The translations under genes were made by a program, and so were the position numbers. A stretch of DNA of 64,000 nucleotides from Deltaproteobacteria bacterium (lineage in GTDB: Bacteria > Desulfobacterota > Desulfarculia > Adiutricales > Adiutricaceae): NCBI GenBank assembly GCA_031276865.1, contig JAISMF010000093.1, positions 1 through 64,000 on the forward strand, read 5' to 3'. The notes beneath the pieces were generated by a model. That model was not told the origin of the DNA. It was given only the letters and a program-made list of their open reading frames with translations, and searched no databases. Positions 18,003 to 26,774 of this stretch are shown in pieces (position 1 is the stretch's first letter; each line of letters begins with the position of its first letter).

Positions 18003-18528
18003 AAAAAACCAGGCGCCCCCGCCTAAGATCTTTTGGTCCGGTTTTGAAGATCCGCCTTTCTCCCTCTTCAGCGTTTAGCTAAAAGACGCCTTCGTTTTTT
18101 AAAAGCGCCGCGAGCTAAAAGACGCCTTCGTTTTTTAAAAAACGCTAATCGATCGAATTCGCCTGAAAGCCCAGCGAAAAGCGCCGGAGGCGGCGAAAAA
18201 AAACTTCCGAAAGCGGCGGGCGTTTCCGGCCGCGCCCGCCCCCCCCGAGCGGACGGACGCCTTATAAAACCGGGAAGCACGCGTTTTGTAAACGACGCCT
18301 CCCAAAAAACTCGCCGGAAAAGTTTGAGGGCGTTCACTCCGCCCGCGTGAAAGCCCCGAAGGCTTTTCAGAGAAAAAACAAAGCCCCGCAAAAAGGGGAC
18401 GCCGGAAAAATCCTTACGCCAAGAGGGAAGGCGACACGCCCTCCCCCTCGACTTCGGCCCCGCGGACCTTGAGCCCTGACGGCTTTCTCTCCTCCGACGC
18501 TTCAAGCGTTCGTTGAAATTCAGGCGCC
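18003..18528. other. Intergenic region with a 28-bp direct repeat
   Basis: The 28-bp sequence AGCTAAAAGACGCCTTCGTT... occurs exactly twice, at 18077-18104 and 18113-18140. The pair is framed by AGCGTTT and AAACGCT as an outer inverted repeat. Otherwise this stretch is GC-rich noncoding DNA with only shadow ORFs. Confidence 0.7.
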
Positions 18529-18605
18529 TTCGACCAATGTTCGATAAACGTTCGATAAACGTTCGATAATTGTTCGACCAATGTTCGATAATTGTTCGAC
18601 CAATG
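18529..18605. repeat. 11-bp tandem array, seven copies
   Basis: Seven uninterrupted 11-bp units of the form TTCGA(CC/TA)AA(T/C/T)G run from 18529 to 18605. Three variants alternate: TTCGACCAATG, TTCGATAAACG and TTCGATAATTG. Degenerate GTTCGGC/GTTCAA words continue to about 18720. Period 11 is close to a helical turn, so the units present on one face of DNA. It could be an iteron-like protein-binding array; no adjacent regulator identifies one. Confidence 0.85.
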
Positions 18606-19369
18606 TTCGACCGGTTCGGCCTTCCGGATCGGCATCGCTGTTCGGCTTCCCGTACTTACTTTCCGGATCGGCTTCAACGTTCAATTTCCCGCGTCGGCTT
18701 CGGCGTTCAACTTCCCCAGGGCGGCGCGGCGCCGAAAGCGGAAAGCGGAGCGCCGGAGCGCCGGAGCGCCGCGGGAAAAACACTTTTGGCGGAGGCGAAA
18801 CAAAGACGCGGGCCTCGCCGAAGTTTTTTTTAATCTTTTCCCGCTTCCACCCAAAGCCTTTAGAGCTCTTTGACAACCCTCCGTTTCAAGATTTCCCGAA
18901 ATTCCCGCCTTTTTTTCTCAAAAGCCCTTCTTCTCTTTTCGAAGTTTCCACCCCCGCCGGAAAGACCCGCCAAAAAGCTCGAAGGATCCCCAGCGGCTTT
19001 CCCCCCTCCGGTTAGGCTCCGGCGCTTTTAAAGGCTCCGGCGCGCTTTTTTCCGCCGGACGGGATCCGTAAGCTCCCTTAGCCGGGCGCCCCGATTTTCC
19101 GGCCGGAAAAAAATCCGAAAATCCCGTTTTCCACCTCAATCCCCCTCCGGATGTGGTACAATCTCGTCACTTGCCGCTTCCAAAGACGACTTTCCGGCGC
19201 CTCCGGCCAAGACATCCGCGGAAAAAATTTTAAGCCGACTAAAATTAAGCTCTTTAGGTTTAATTTTATCTCTTATTTAATAATACAAGTTATTATATAT
19301 TATTTTTTCACCCAACGCCTATAAAATATTATAAATTAAAAACCCCTCTTTACTCCCCGGAGAAGAGAA
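18606..19369. other. Intergenic region before the DUF4416 operon
   Basis: Degenerate continuation of the array, then GC-rich DNA, then an AT-rich leader (19220-19350). The only clear signal is an extended -10 at 19154. No gene is supported. Confidence 0.4.
19154..19162 (+). promoter_or_regulatory. Extended -10 promoter element
   Basis: TGGTACAAT matches TGnTATAAT with one mismatch in the hexamer. It would start the DUF4416-yicC-remA transcript with a leader of about 200 bases that is AT-rich from 19220. Confidence 0.4.
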
Positions 19370-19930
19370 TTGAGCGTCCTGAAAAAACCACCCCTCATGA
19401 AATTTTTCCTGGCCGCCTACAGCGGCGACCCCGGATTCATGGACGAGGGCGTGCTGGCCCTGGCCAGGGGTTTCGAGGGGGGGATCCTGGGGGAGCCGGA
19501 CATCCAGAGCCGGGACATCCCCATGACGGACACCGACTACTACACCCCCGAAATGGGCCCTGGCCTCATGAAGCGCTATCTCTCCTTTCCCAACCACCTC
19601 CCGCCGGAGGCCTTGGTGGATCTGAAGCTTTGGGCCATGGAGGAGGAGAGGCGGGGGGCGGTGAACGGAAAAAGGCGCCTCAATCTGGATCCGGGCTACG
19701 TCTTCTCCGGCGGGCTGGTGCTCTCCACCGGCAAGTTCTCCGGACACCGCCTCTATCTGGGCCGGGGCGTCTGGGGCGAGCTCACCCTCCTTTACCGCGA
19801 CAAATCCTTCCGCGCCCTTCCCTGGAGCTACAAGGACTACCTGACCCGGGAGGTGACGGAAACGCTGTCGCGGATGCGGGCGATCTACTTCGAGAAGGAA
19901 AAACAGGAAAAGCTAAACAGACATGATTAA
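19370..19930 (+). CDS. DUF4416 family protein
   Basis: The 186-residue soluble protein has family-like segments KFFLAAYSGDP, TDYYTPEMGPGL, KRRLNLDPGYV and YKDYL. DUF4416 is a conserved protein common in deltaproteobacteria and related phyla, without assigned function. The start is TTG, with GGAG 9 bases upstream. It overlaps yicC by 8 bases, so the two are translationally coupled. Conserved linkage to yicC suggests an RNA-related role, by inference only. Confidence 0.85.
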   Translation: MSVLKKPPLMKFFLAAYSGDPGFMDEGVLALARGFEGGILGEPDIQSRDIPMTDTDYYTPEMGPGLMKRYLSFPNHLPPEALVDLKLWAMEEERRGAVNGKRRLNLDPGYVFSGGLVLSTGKFSGHRLYLGRGVWGELTLLYRDKSFRALPWSYKDYLTREVTETLSRMRAIYFEKEKQEKLNRHD

Positions 19931-20816
19931 ATCCATGACCGGCTTCGGCAGCGCCGCCGGCGAGATCAAGGGTTACCGCGCCAGGCTGGAAATCAAGACC
20001 CTGAACAACCGCTACCGGGAGTTCATCGTCCGCGTGCCCCACTTCCTCGGGGCGCAGGAGGAGCCCTTAAAAAAGCTCATCAACCGCAAAATCAGCCGGG
20101 GGCGGGTGGAACTGTGGCTGCATCTGGATCTGGCGAGCGGCCGGGAGGGGCCGGAAATAAATTTCAGCCTGACTCTGGCCAAAAGACTCAAGGAAATCTT
20201 GGAAAACCTCCAAAGCGAGCTGGGCCTCTCCGGCGGGATCACCTTGGAGAACCTCCTTCGGCTTGAGCGGCTCTTCTTCAACTCCGAACCGCCCCACGTC
20301 TTGGAGGATGCCGACCCCAGGAGCCTCTGGGAGGATCTGAAGGTCCTAGCCGAGGAGGCCCTGGAGCAGCTCTGGAACATGCGCGGAAACGAGGGCTCGC
20401 TACTCCAGGACGACATCTTCCTCCACCTGGACAACATGTCCCGCAGCCTCAAGGAGCTGAAGGCCGCCGCCACCGGCCAGCCCGCCGCCGTCACCAAGCG
20501 CTACCAGGCTAGGTTGGAGGAGCTGGCCGAGACCATCGTGGACCCCTCCCGCCTGGCCCAGGAGGCGGCCATCCTCGCGGAAAAGCTGGACATAACCGAG
20601 GAGATCACCCGTTTCGCGAGCCACATGAAAAATTTCCGCGCCCTTTTGGAGCTCTCCGAGCCCGTGGGGCGCCGCATGGAGTTCCTCCTCCAGGAGCTTT
20701 TAAGGGAGGCCAACACCATGGGATCCAAGTCCCAGTCCCTGCAGATAACCGAGCTGGTTCTTTCTTTAAAATCGGAGCTGGAAAAAATCCGCGAACAGGT
20801 GTTAAATGTCGAATAG
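19923..20816 (+). CDS. yicC: YicC family endoribonuclease
   Basis: The 297-residue protein has the full YicC signature: MIKSMTGFG at the start, NNRYREFIVRVP and the C-terminal GRRMEFLLQELLREANTMGSK. E. coli YicC is an RNase acting on small RNAs such as RyhB. Neighbours are conserved: DUF4416 upstream, remA overlapping downstream (11 bases). Confidence 0.97.
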   Translation: MIKSMTGFGSAAGEIKGYRARLEIKTLNNRYREFIVRVPHFLGAQEEPLKKLINRKISRGRVELWLHLDLASGREGPEINFSLTLAKRLKEILENLQSELGLSGGITLENLLRLERLFFNSEPPHVLEDADPRSLWEDLKVLAEEALEQLWNMRGNEGSLLQDDIFLHLDNMSRSLKELKAAATGQPAAVTKRYQARLEELAETIVDPSRLAQEAAILAEKLDITEEITRFASHMKNFRALLELSEPVGRRMEFLLQELLREANTMGSKSQSLQITELVLSLKSELEKIREQVLNVE

Positions 20817-21090
20817 CGGCGCCCGCCGCCTCGTGAACATCGGCTTCAACAACTACGTCGAAGCGGGCCAGGTGGTGGCGGTGGTGAACCCCGGATCCGC
20901 TCCGGTGAAGCGGCTCCGCGACGAGGCCCGCAAATCGGGACGCCTCATCGACGCCTGCCAGGGGCACCGCACGCGCGCGGTCATCGTCACCTCCTCCAAC
21001 CACGTGATAGAGGCGGCCGCGGACATAAAGACCCTAACCGAGAGGTACAACACGGCCTTCAGCCGCGGCGCCCCCGACCCGAGGGAATGA
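20806..21090 (+). CDS. remA: RemA-like protein (DUF370)
   Basis: The 94-residue protein carries LVNIGFNNYVEAGQVVAVVNPGSAPVKRL and SSNHVIEAA, the conserved DUF370/RemA core. Bacillus RemA is a ring-forming DNA-binding regulator of biofilm matrix genes; in Gram-negative deltaproteobacteria the role is not established. It starts inside the yicC stop region and ends with a short charged tail. Confidence 0.93.
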   Translation: MSNSGARRLVNIGFNNYVEAGQVVAVVNPGSAPVKRLRDEARKSGRLIDACQGHRTRAVIVTSSNHVIEAAADIKTLTERYNTAFSRGAPDPRE

Positions 21091-21098
21091 GGCGGCGC

Positions 21099-21131
21099 TC
21101 CGGCGGAGGCGGCCTTCCCGCCTCCGCCGGA
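21099..21131. other. Perfect GC hairpin between remA and gmk
   Basis: The 14-bp stem TCCGGCGGAGGCGG / CCGCCTCCGCCGGA with loop CCTTC has no T run downstream. It may attenuate or protect transcript ends. It is of the same kind as those at 9092, 31063 and 33121. Confidence 0.6.
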
Positions 21132-21178
21132 AGGAAAAGCGATCCGGCCGGATTAGCGGCCCCGGGACGAAGTCGCAC

Positions 21179-21790
21179 ATGAAAGAAAAGGGCAGACTAA
21201 TAGTCATCAGCGCACCCTCGGGGTCCGGCAAATCCTCTTTGATCAACGCCGTCAGGAAAGAGCTGGGGGAGGATAAGGTGGCCTACTCGGTCTCCCACAC
21301 CACGCGCCCCCCCCGCCCCGGGGAAATCGAGGGGAAGGACTACCACTTCGTCTCCCAAGAGGAGTTCGACCGGATGGTCGCCGAGGGCGAGTTTCTGGAG
21401 TGGAACAGCGCCTTCGGCTCCTCTTACGGCACCAGCGGAACGCTTATCGCGAAGATGCTCGAAAACGGCCTCCACGTCGTCTGCGACGTGGACGTCCTGG
21501 GGGCCTCCAACATTAAAAAGCGCTTCCCCGAGGCCGTCATGGTCTTCATCGCGCCGCCGGACTTCGCGATTTTAAAAGAGAGGCTCATGGCCCGCAACAC
21601 CGACAGTCCGGAAAGCGTCCGCCGGCGCCTGGAGAGGGCCGAAGAGGAGATCGCCCAAAGCCCCATGTTCCACTTCCTGGTCATAAACGACGACTTTCAC
21701 AAGGCCAAAAAAGAGCTCGTCGAAATCATCACCACCGGAAAAGGCCCCCCCATGAAGGGCGCCGACTTCCGGAGGGAATTCTTCGGCTGA
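21179..21790 (+). CDS. gmk: Guanylate kinase
   Basis: It phosphorylates GMP to GDP with ATP. The P-loop SAPSGSGKSSL is at residues 10-20, followed by SHTTRPPRPGEIEGKDYHFV for GMP binding, and RNTDSPESVRRRLERAEEE in the lid. The 203-residue length is normal. It completes the DUF4416-yicC-remA-gmk block. Confidence 0.97.
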   Translation: MKEKGRLIVISAPSGSGKSSLINAVRKELGEDKVAYSVSHTTRPPRPGEIEGKDYHFVSQEEFDRMVAEGEFLEWNSAFGSSYGTSGTLIAKMLENGLHVVCDVDVLGASNIKKRFPEAVMVFIAPPDFAILKERLMARNTDSPESVRRRLERAEEEIAQSPMFHFLVINDDFHKAKKELVEIITTGKGPPMKGADFRREFFG

Positions 21791-21794
21791 AGCT

Positions 21795-22703
21795 TTGAAG
21801 GAGAATCGAGGACGCCCGCCGGGGAAAAGGGGGGGGACGGGAAAGACGCGGCCGCCGGAAAAAAGAAGACCCCCCCGCCAAGACGGAGGGGGGGCCCGGG
21901 GAAAGAGGGAGGGGTCCCTTCCGGAGGGCTTCCTCCTTTCGGAAACGGATCCATCCTCCCCCTTTTTCACCGGAGAGGGCGAGGAGCTGGTCTTGGGACC
22001 CGTGGGAGTCCTGGAGGCCTTAAAGGCCAGGGGCGGCCTTCTCGTAAGACTCTTTTTAAAAGAGAGACGCCGGGGCCCCCTGATTCCGGAAATCCTGGAA
22101 CGGACCCGCCGGGCGGGCCGCGAACCCTCGTTTCTTCCGGCCTCCTCCTTTCCGGAGCTCTCCGGTTTGAACCACCAGGGAATCTCCGCCGTCTTCAGAA
22201 AACAAAGGTCCCCGTCCTTAGACGAGCTTCTGGAAAGCCTCCCTGCGGACGGGGACTCCCTCATCCTGGCCCTGGATCACCTCCAGGATCCGGGGAACCT
22301 GGGGGCGCTCCTGCGCTCGGCTCACGCCTTCGGGGCCGACGCCGTCGTAAGCTCCGGCGACCGCAGCGCGTCTTTGAGCCCGGGGGCGGTGAAGGCCTCC
22401 CAGGGGGCGGCGGAGCGCGTGCCCTTCCTGCGGGCGAAGAATTTAAATTCCGCTCTCAAAACCCTCAAATCCCGAGGCTACTGGGTGGCGGGCGCCCGCC
22501 AGGACGGCGCCCTCCCCCTTCCCGCCTTCAAATTTCCGCGGCGAACGATCCTCGTTTTGGGATCGGAGTCCCGCGGACTCTCCAGACTCACGGAGGAGCT
22601 CTGCGACTTTCTGGTTTCCATTCCCATGGCGGCCGGAGACTCCTTAAACGTCGCGGCCGCCGGCGCCATCCTCCTCTACGCCTACCGAAACGCCCCGGCC
22701 TAG
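21795..22703 (+). CDS. rlmB: TrmH/SpoU family rRNA 2'-O-methyltransferase (RlmB-like)
   Basis: This SPOUT-fold methyltransferase probably acts on 23S rRNA. The three family motifs are LDHLQDPGNLGALLRSA, LVLGSESRGLSRL and SIPMAAGDSLNVAAAGAILLY. A substrate-binding domain precedes them, starting about residue 65 (LVLGPVGVLEAL). The first 55 residues are a basic low-complexity tail. The frame starts at TTG 21795, with no good ribosome site; translation might begin later, for example inside the low-complexity tail. RlmB versus another TrmH-type enzyme cannot be settled here. Confidence 0.9.
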   Translation: MKENRGRPPGKRGGTGKTRPPEKRRPPRQDGGGARGKREGSLPEGFLLSETDPSSPFFTGEGEELVLGPVGVLEALKARGGLLVRLFLKERRRGPLIPEILERTRRAGREPSFLPASSFPELSGLNHQGISAVFRKQRSPSLDELLESLPADGDSLILALDHLQDPGNLGALLRSAHAFGADAVVSSGDRSASLSPGAVKASQGAAERVPFLRAKNLNSALKTLKSRGYWVAGARQDGALPLPAFKFPRRTILVLGSESRGLSRLTEELCDFLVSIPMAAGDSLNVAAAGAILLYAYRNAPA

Positions 22704-22939
22704 AGCTCAGGCTTCGGGCGGACTTCCGCTTGGCCGCCAGGGTTTCGCCCGCGGCTCCCTCGAGGCGCGGGGAAAAGTCCGGCGGGCTTTCTTTTTTTCC
22801 TCACGCCGGGAAAAGGTTTCCGTCCGGTAAGGGTCGGTCGGCAGGACGAAAAAAGAGGCGGGAAACGACTCGCCTCCCCGCCGGCACGACCGGAAGGGCT
22901 GGGTCGGGAGGGGATTGGCCCCTCCGGCTTTCCTCCCCG

Positions 22940-23335
22940 CTATTTTTCATCCTCCGGATTAACGTTCAAAGCTTCTTCGACGCAGGCGAGGGAGTCTTTG
23001 GAGGCCTGATCAAGTTTGCGGGAATAATACGCCTCGTCCATTCCCGCGGGTTTGACGAACAGCTCCCGCATCTCACGCTCGGAAAACCGGCTCCGCACGA
23101 CGGAGTTGAGGCACTGCTTGACGATGAAGCGGTCCCGATCGGAATATCCGTTTCCCGGATTCGCGCTGAGAAGATACGCCATGGATCTGTCCACGTGAAG
23201 CTCGTAGAGCTCGTCCGCGGTGAGGGAGTCCACGTATTTTTTCCGCTCCTCCGCCGTCGTCCCCGCCGCGGCGGCGTGGAGCGCGCCGGAACAAAACAGC
23301 AGGGAACAAAGCGCCGTAAGGAAAAATTTTTTCAT
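22940..23335 (-). CDS. Small exported protein of unknown function
   Basis: The 131-residue protein starts MKKFFLTALCSLLFCSG, a clear signal peptide ending near ALHAAAAG. The mature part is mostly helical and acidic with two cysteines (KQCLNS and LACVEE). No family was recognised. The ATG at 23335 has AGGAGG at 8-base spacing; the upstream ATG at 23341 would have only 2 bases, so it is less likely. Hairpin ACCGCGGC / GCCGCGGT at 23361-23385 lies just upstream. Confidence 0.75.
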   Translation of the reverse strand: MKKFFLTALCSLLFCSGALHAAAAGTTAEERKKYVDSLTADELYELHVDRSMAYLLSANPGNGYSDRDRFIVKQCLNSVVRSRFSEREMRELFVKPAGMDEAYYSRKLDQASKDSLACVEEALNVNPEDEK

Positions 23336-23641
23336 CGCCATTTCCTCCTCAAGCTTAAAAACCGCGGCTTTTCTTCCGCCGCGGTCGTTTTTCACGATCC
23401 CGGGTCGAGTATCGTCCGCCGCGTTCCGGAGTTTTCAGACCTCCGCCCCCCAAAATCCGCGCCAAAAATCTTCGGGGACGGATCTCTTCGCCCGACGGGG
23501 CGTTAAAAACCCGAGACCGAATAAGGCGTTTAAGAAAACTCGGAAGGCGCGGAAAAAAACCGGCGCTTTCCCGGGGAAGACTCGGGCGGGCCCTCGACGG
23601 TGCGTTTCGGGCCGGAAAATAATTGTTCCGGCTGAAAGCGA

Positions 23642-24307
23642 TCATATCTTTTTCTTGAAAAAGCGTTTCAGCCGGGGGTGGAAGAAGTCGCTGTCCACCA
23701 CGTAGCTCACGTGATCGTGACCGGAAACTATTTCGAGCTCGGAGTTGGGGATGGCGTCGGCGATGGTTTGAAAGGTCTCGGGAGAAAAGATGTCGTTTTC
23801 GCCTCCCGCCACCAGGGTGGGAATTTTCACGCGTTTAAGCTCCTCCGCCTCGATATGGGGCTCTTCGAAAACGAGCTTCAAAAGGCGGGTGGGGGTTTTT
23901 TCGTAGAGATCCTCGATTAGCTTCCGCCCCTCCGCGGTCAGATCCGCGGGTTTGAGATTCGGGCCCAGGAGGGCCATCCTTCCTATCAGCTCCGGCCTTT
24001 TCAAGGCCACTTTCAAAGCGAGGATGGCCCCGTCGGAAAAACCCAGAACGTCGGCGCCGGAAAGGCCCAGACGCGTGATGAAGGCCTCCAGATCCTGGGC
24101 CATGATCTCGTAGTCGTAGAGCTCCGTCGTCTCGCTTTGGCCGTGGTTGCGGCTGTCGGGGAGGTAAAGGGAGAAGTCCTTTTCCAGTTTCCGGGCGAGC
24201 TTGTCGAAAATAGAGTGATCCTCGCTGTTTCCGTGGATCAGGATCATGGGAGATCCGGTTCCCCGGGTCTCGTAGTAGATGGAAGCGCCGTTCACAGTGA
24301 CGAACAT
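23642..24307 (-). CDS. Alpha/beta hydrolase
   Basis: The 221-residue protein is an alpha/beta-fold hydrolase without signal peptide. It has the oxyanion segment LIHGNSEDHS and the nucleophile elbow LGFSDGA, where Ser is followed by Asp. GGENDIF supplies the likely catalytic acid, and SGHDHVSYV the histidine. Substrate is unknown. AAGGGG is about 8 bases upstream of the ATG. Confidence 0.9.
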   Translation of the reverse strand: MFVTVNGASIYYETRGTGSPMILIHGNSEDHSIFDKLARKLEKDFSLYLPDSRNHGQSETTELYDYEIMAQDLEAFITRLGLSGADVLGFSDGAILALKVALKRPELIGRMALLGPNLKPADLTAEGRKLIEDLYEKTPTRLLKLVFEEPHIEAEELKRVKIPTLVAGGENDIFSPETFQTIADAIPNSELEIVSGHDHVSYVVDSDFFHPRLKRFFKKKI

Positions 24308-24384
24308 GGACTAAACCCCTTGAAAACGTCCCCCGGCGAAGCCGGAGTCAGGCCTCTCTTACGATTCTACCACGATGGGAGGTT

Positions 24385-24597
24385 CTACTCTTTGCGGAAA
24401 AGCCTTCTTTTCGCGTGGACGGCCAGAGCGGCGCCAAAGAAGACCTGGAGCGCTCCGGCCAGGGCCGCGACCGGGCTCCCCCTGGCGTGGGCGTGGGCCA
24501 GGGCCATGTAGAGGCTCAAAATCCCAGTTTCAATGAAAAAAAGCCCCAGAAGGCCGTAAACCAGGGCGAAAAAGACGTCCTTCTTGGTTGTGGCCAC
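24385..24597 (-). CDS. Small two-helix membrane protein
   Basis: A 70-residue protein with two predicted membrane helices (VFFALVYGLLGLFFIETGIL and VAALAGALQVFFGAALAV) joined by AHAHARG, and a basic C-terminus. The start is GTG with GGAGG 7 bases upstream, which supports translation. It is not recognised. It lies between an alpha/beta hydrolase and the Bax-inhibitor gene on the same strand. Confidence 0.65.
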   Translation of the reverse strand: MATTKKDVFFALVYGLLGLFFIETGILSLYMALAHAHARGSPVAALAGALQVFFGAALAVHAKRRLFRKE

Positions 24598-24684
24598 GGG
24601 TTTTCCTCCGCCCCGGGGAAAAAACCAGGAAGGCGGGGGGACCGCCTCCGGGCGCTTTTAAAGCTTTAAAACACCGGGCGCCGA

Positions 24685-24737
24685 TAAAAAAACCGCGTTC
24701 TTCGGAGAGCGGCGTCCGCCGTCCGGAGAACGCGGTT
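24685..24737 (-). terminator. Intrinsic terminator of the Bax-inhibitor gene
   Basis: On the minus strand the 11-bp arms AACCGCGTTCT / AGAACGCGGTT enclose a GC-rich loop that can pair further, followed by seven T. It lies 55 bases past the stop at 24792. Confidence 0.8.
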
Positions 24738-24791
24738 CGGGAAAAAAGGAGAAAACAGCCAGGAATCAACCCGCGGAGAGGAAGGAGGCCC

Positions 24792-25736
24792 CTACTCCCG
24801 GCCGAAGAGCCGGACCAGAAAGAGGAAGAGGTTGATGAAGTCGAGATAGAGGGTCAGGGCGCCGTAGGTTACCAGATTCGCCTGCTGCTCGGTGTAGATC
24901 GTCTCCGAGCCGGCGGGATAGTTGTAGGAATCCTGGAAGTTGCTCGCGAAAAGCACCCGCAGCTTCTGATGGTCGTAGGCGGTGAGCCCGGCGAAGACTA
25001 TCACTCCGACCCAGCAGATGACGTAGTCCATGGCCGGGGAGTGGAGGAACAGGTTGATAACGGAAGCCGCGATGAGTCCTATCAGCCCCATGAAAAGGAA
25101 AGCCCCCCAGGCCTTCAGGCTCTTCTTCGTGACGAGCCCGAAGATCGCCATGGCGGCGTAGACTATGGCCGTGGTGAAGAAGGCCTTGGCTATGGCCCCC
25201 GAGGGGTAGGCCAGGAGCACGATCGAGGTCGTGAACCCCATGGAGATGGCGAAGGCCCCGAAAAGCACCTTGATGACGGCGCTCGAGACCTTGTTCATCA
25301 GGGCGTTAATCGCGATGACCAGGCCGATCTGCACTCCGAGGATCAAAAAGATGGTGATCTTGGAGTAGGTCAGAAAGTGGAACCAGGCGTACGACTTGGA
25401 CAGGAAATAGCCGGTGAGGCCCGTCACCACCAGGGCGCCGCACATCCAGAAATAGATCTTCTGGAAGAAAACCCTCTCCTGCTCCTGGGCCAGGAGCTCG
25501 GTCTGCTCGAAGCTCTGATAGCCCGCCTGCTGGTACTGGCCGGACTGCTGATACTGGTACTGCTGCTGATTGGGCTGCTGGTACTGGTACTGCTGGTTGG
25601 GCTGCTGATACTGCTGCTGGCCGGGCTGCTGATAGGGTTGCTGGTACTGCTGCTGGCCGGGCTGCTGGTACTGCTGCTGGCCGGGCTGCTGTTGGCCCGG
25701 AGCCGGCGGTTTGGGTGGCTTGGTGAGATCCTGCAT
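24792..25736 (-). CDS. Bax inhibitor-1 / YccA family protein with Gln/Tyr-rich N-terminus
   Basis: The last 230 residues are a seven-helix BI-1 membrane domain, starting about residue 90 (IYFWMCGALVVTGLTGYFLS). It ends with the family hallmark TAYDHQKLRVL and LTLYLDFINLFLFLVRLFG. Bacterial members act as pH-gated calcium leaks or interact with FtsH; the role here is unknown. The first 75 residues are an unusual cytosolic repeat of QQPGQQQYQQP-type units. The DNA under it is a CTG-rich tandem repeat that may vary in length. AGGAG lies 5-6 bases before the ATG. Confidence 0.93.
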   Translation of the reverse strand: MQDLTKPPKPPAPGQQQPGQQQYQQPGQQQYQQPYQQPGQQQYQQPNQQYQYQQPNQQQYQYQQSGQYQQAGYQSFEQTELLAQEQERVFFQKIYFWMCGALVVTGLTGYFLSKSYAWFHFLTYSKITIFLILGVQIGLVIAINALMNKVSSAVIKVLFGAFAISMGFTTSIVLLAYPSGAIAKAFFTTAIVYAAMAIFGLVTKKSLKAWGAFLFMGLIGLIAASVINLFLHSPAMDYVICWVGVIVFAGLTAYDHQKLRVLFASNFQDSYNYPAGSETIYTEQQANLVTYGALTLYLDFINLFLFLVRLFGRE

Positions 25737-26330
25737 TTTTACTCCTGTTGCGGAAAAAGTCGTGAAAAACGATAAAAAATTATGTTGGCGCCTAAGCGTC
25801 CGCTTAGGGACGTTTTACGGGCCTGAACTCGCGAAAAAAATCAACGGAAAGGAGAAGAGCGGGAAAACCCCAGCCTTTTCCGGCCGCCCTAGGGGGGATT
25901 CGCCTGAAAATTTCTGGGGACTCGGAAAAAGGCGGAGATGGATGAAGACCCCGAAAAACCCGCCGCGCGAAGCGTCCGGGGCTTTTCGGAATGAATCGAG
26001 GGAAAAAAACCGCGCCGGGAACCCGGCTTATATAAATATAAGACGCGCCCGGGTAAAAATCAAGACCTTGGCGCGAATATACATGAAAAGGTTTTTTCTT
26101 TCTACGGAGGGCGGCCCCGCGGGGAACTTCGCGCCCGTCCGGGCGGACCATCCCGCCCTGGAGCTCCCCAAGGCGGAAAAAGGGAGCGCCCGTAAAACGC
26201 GTCGACCCGGGCCCTTTCAGGCGCGGCCGGCCGTCCCCGGCCGGTCTTTAACGTCCTTTCGCCCTTTTCCCGTATTGAAAAGGTAGCGAATTAGATGTTA
26301 AGATAAGCGATTATGGCGGAGGCCTACATC
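25737..26330. other. Divergent intergenic region, no gene seen
   Basis: About 590 bases between the Bax-inhibitor gene and ruvX. An AT-rich patch (26028-26045, TATATAAATATAAG) could hold a promoter. ORFs on both strands overlap each other and lack ribosome sites. Confidence 0.4.
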
Positions 26331-26747
26331 ATGCCGAGACTCCTCGCCCTGGATCCCGGGACCGTCACCGTGGGCCTGGCCGTGACGGATCCCACCGGCG
26401 CCCTCGCGCGGCCTTTGGCCGCCATCCCCAGGCGGCCCCACGGGGCCTTTTTAGAGAGGCTCGCAAGCTATTTAGAAGAGTACGGGGTGGAGGAGATCAT
26501 CCTGGGTCTCCCTTTGGAGACGGACGGAAAAAAGGGCAAAGCCGCCCAGCGGGCCCTCTCTTTGGCTTTCGAGCTCGAAAAACGCCTGAAACTCCCCGTG
26601 CGCGCGGTGGACGAGAGCTACACCACCCTCGAGGCGGAGGAGCTCTTGCGCGGACCCCTGAAAAAGAGGGCCGGCGACCCCGGCGCCAAAGACAAGATAG
26701 CCGCCGCCCTCATCCTCGAACGCCACCTCGGCCTCCGGCGCTCCTAA
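26331..26747 (+). CDS. ruvX: Holliday-junction resolvase-like / pre-16S rRNA nuclease YqgF
   Basis: This RNase H-fold nuclease acts in 16S rRNA 5'-end maturation in E. coli. It has the catalytic aspartate in LALDPGTVTVGLAV, ILGLPLETDGKKG, VRAVDESYTT and the C-terminal DKIAAALILERHL. The ATG at 26331 has GGAGG at 8 bases; the ATG at 26313 overlaps that site, so the ORF-track start is 6 residues too long. It has 138 residues. mltG follows after 27 bases. Confidence 0.93.
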   Translation: MPRLLALDPGTVTVGLAVTDPTGALARPLAAIPRRPHGAFLERLASYLEEYGVEEIILGLPLETDGKKGKAAQRALSLAFELEKRLKLPVRAVDESYTTLEAEELLRGPLKKRAGDPGAKDKIAAALILERHLGLRRS

Positions 26748-26774
26748 AAGCGCCGCCGTTTTCCGGAAGGCACC

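Noticed and set aside
18529-18605. LexA-type CGAAC-N4-GTTCG operators
   Set aside because: The 11-bp units are direct repeats without the palindromic partner half-sites.
24588-25775. 395-aa plus-strand ORF over the Bax-inhibitor gene
   Set aside because: It is the antisense shadow of a clear BI-1 gene; its Leu-rich tail is only the complement of the Gln repeats.
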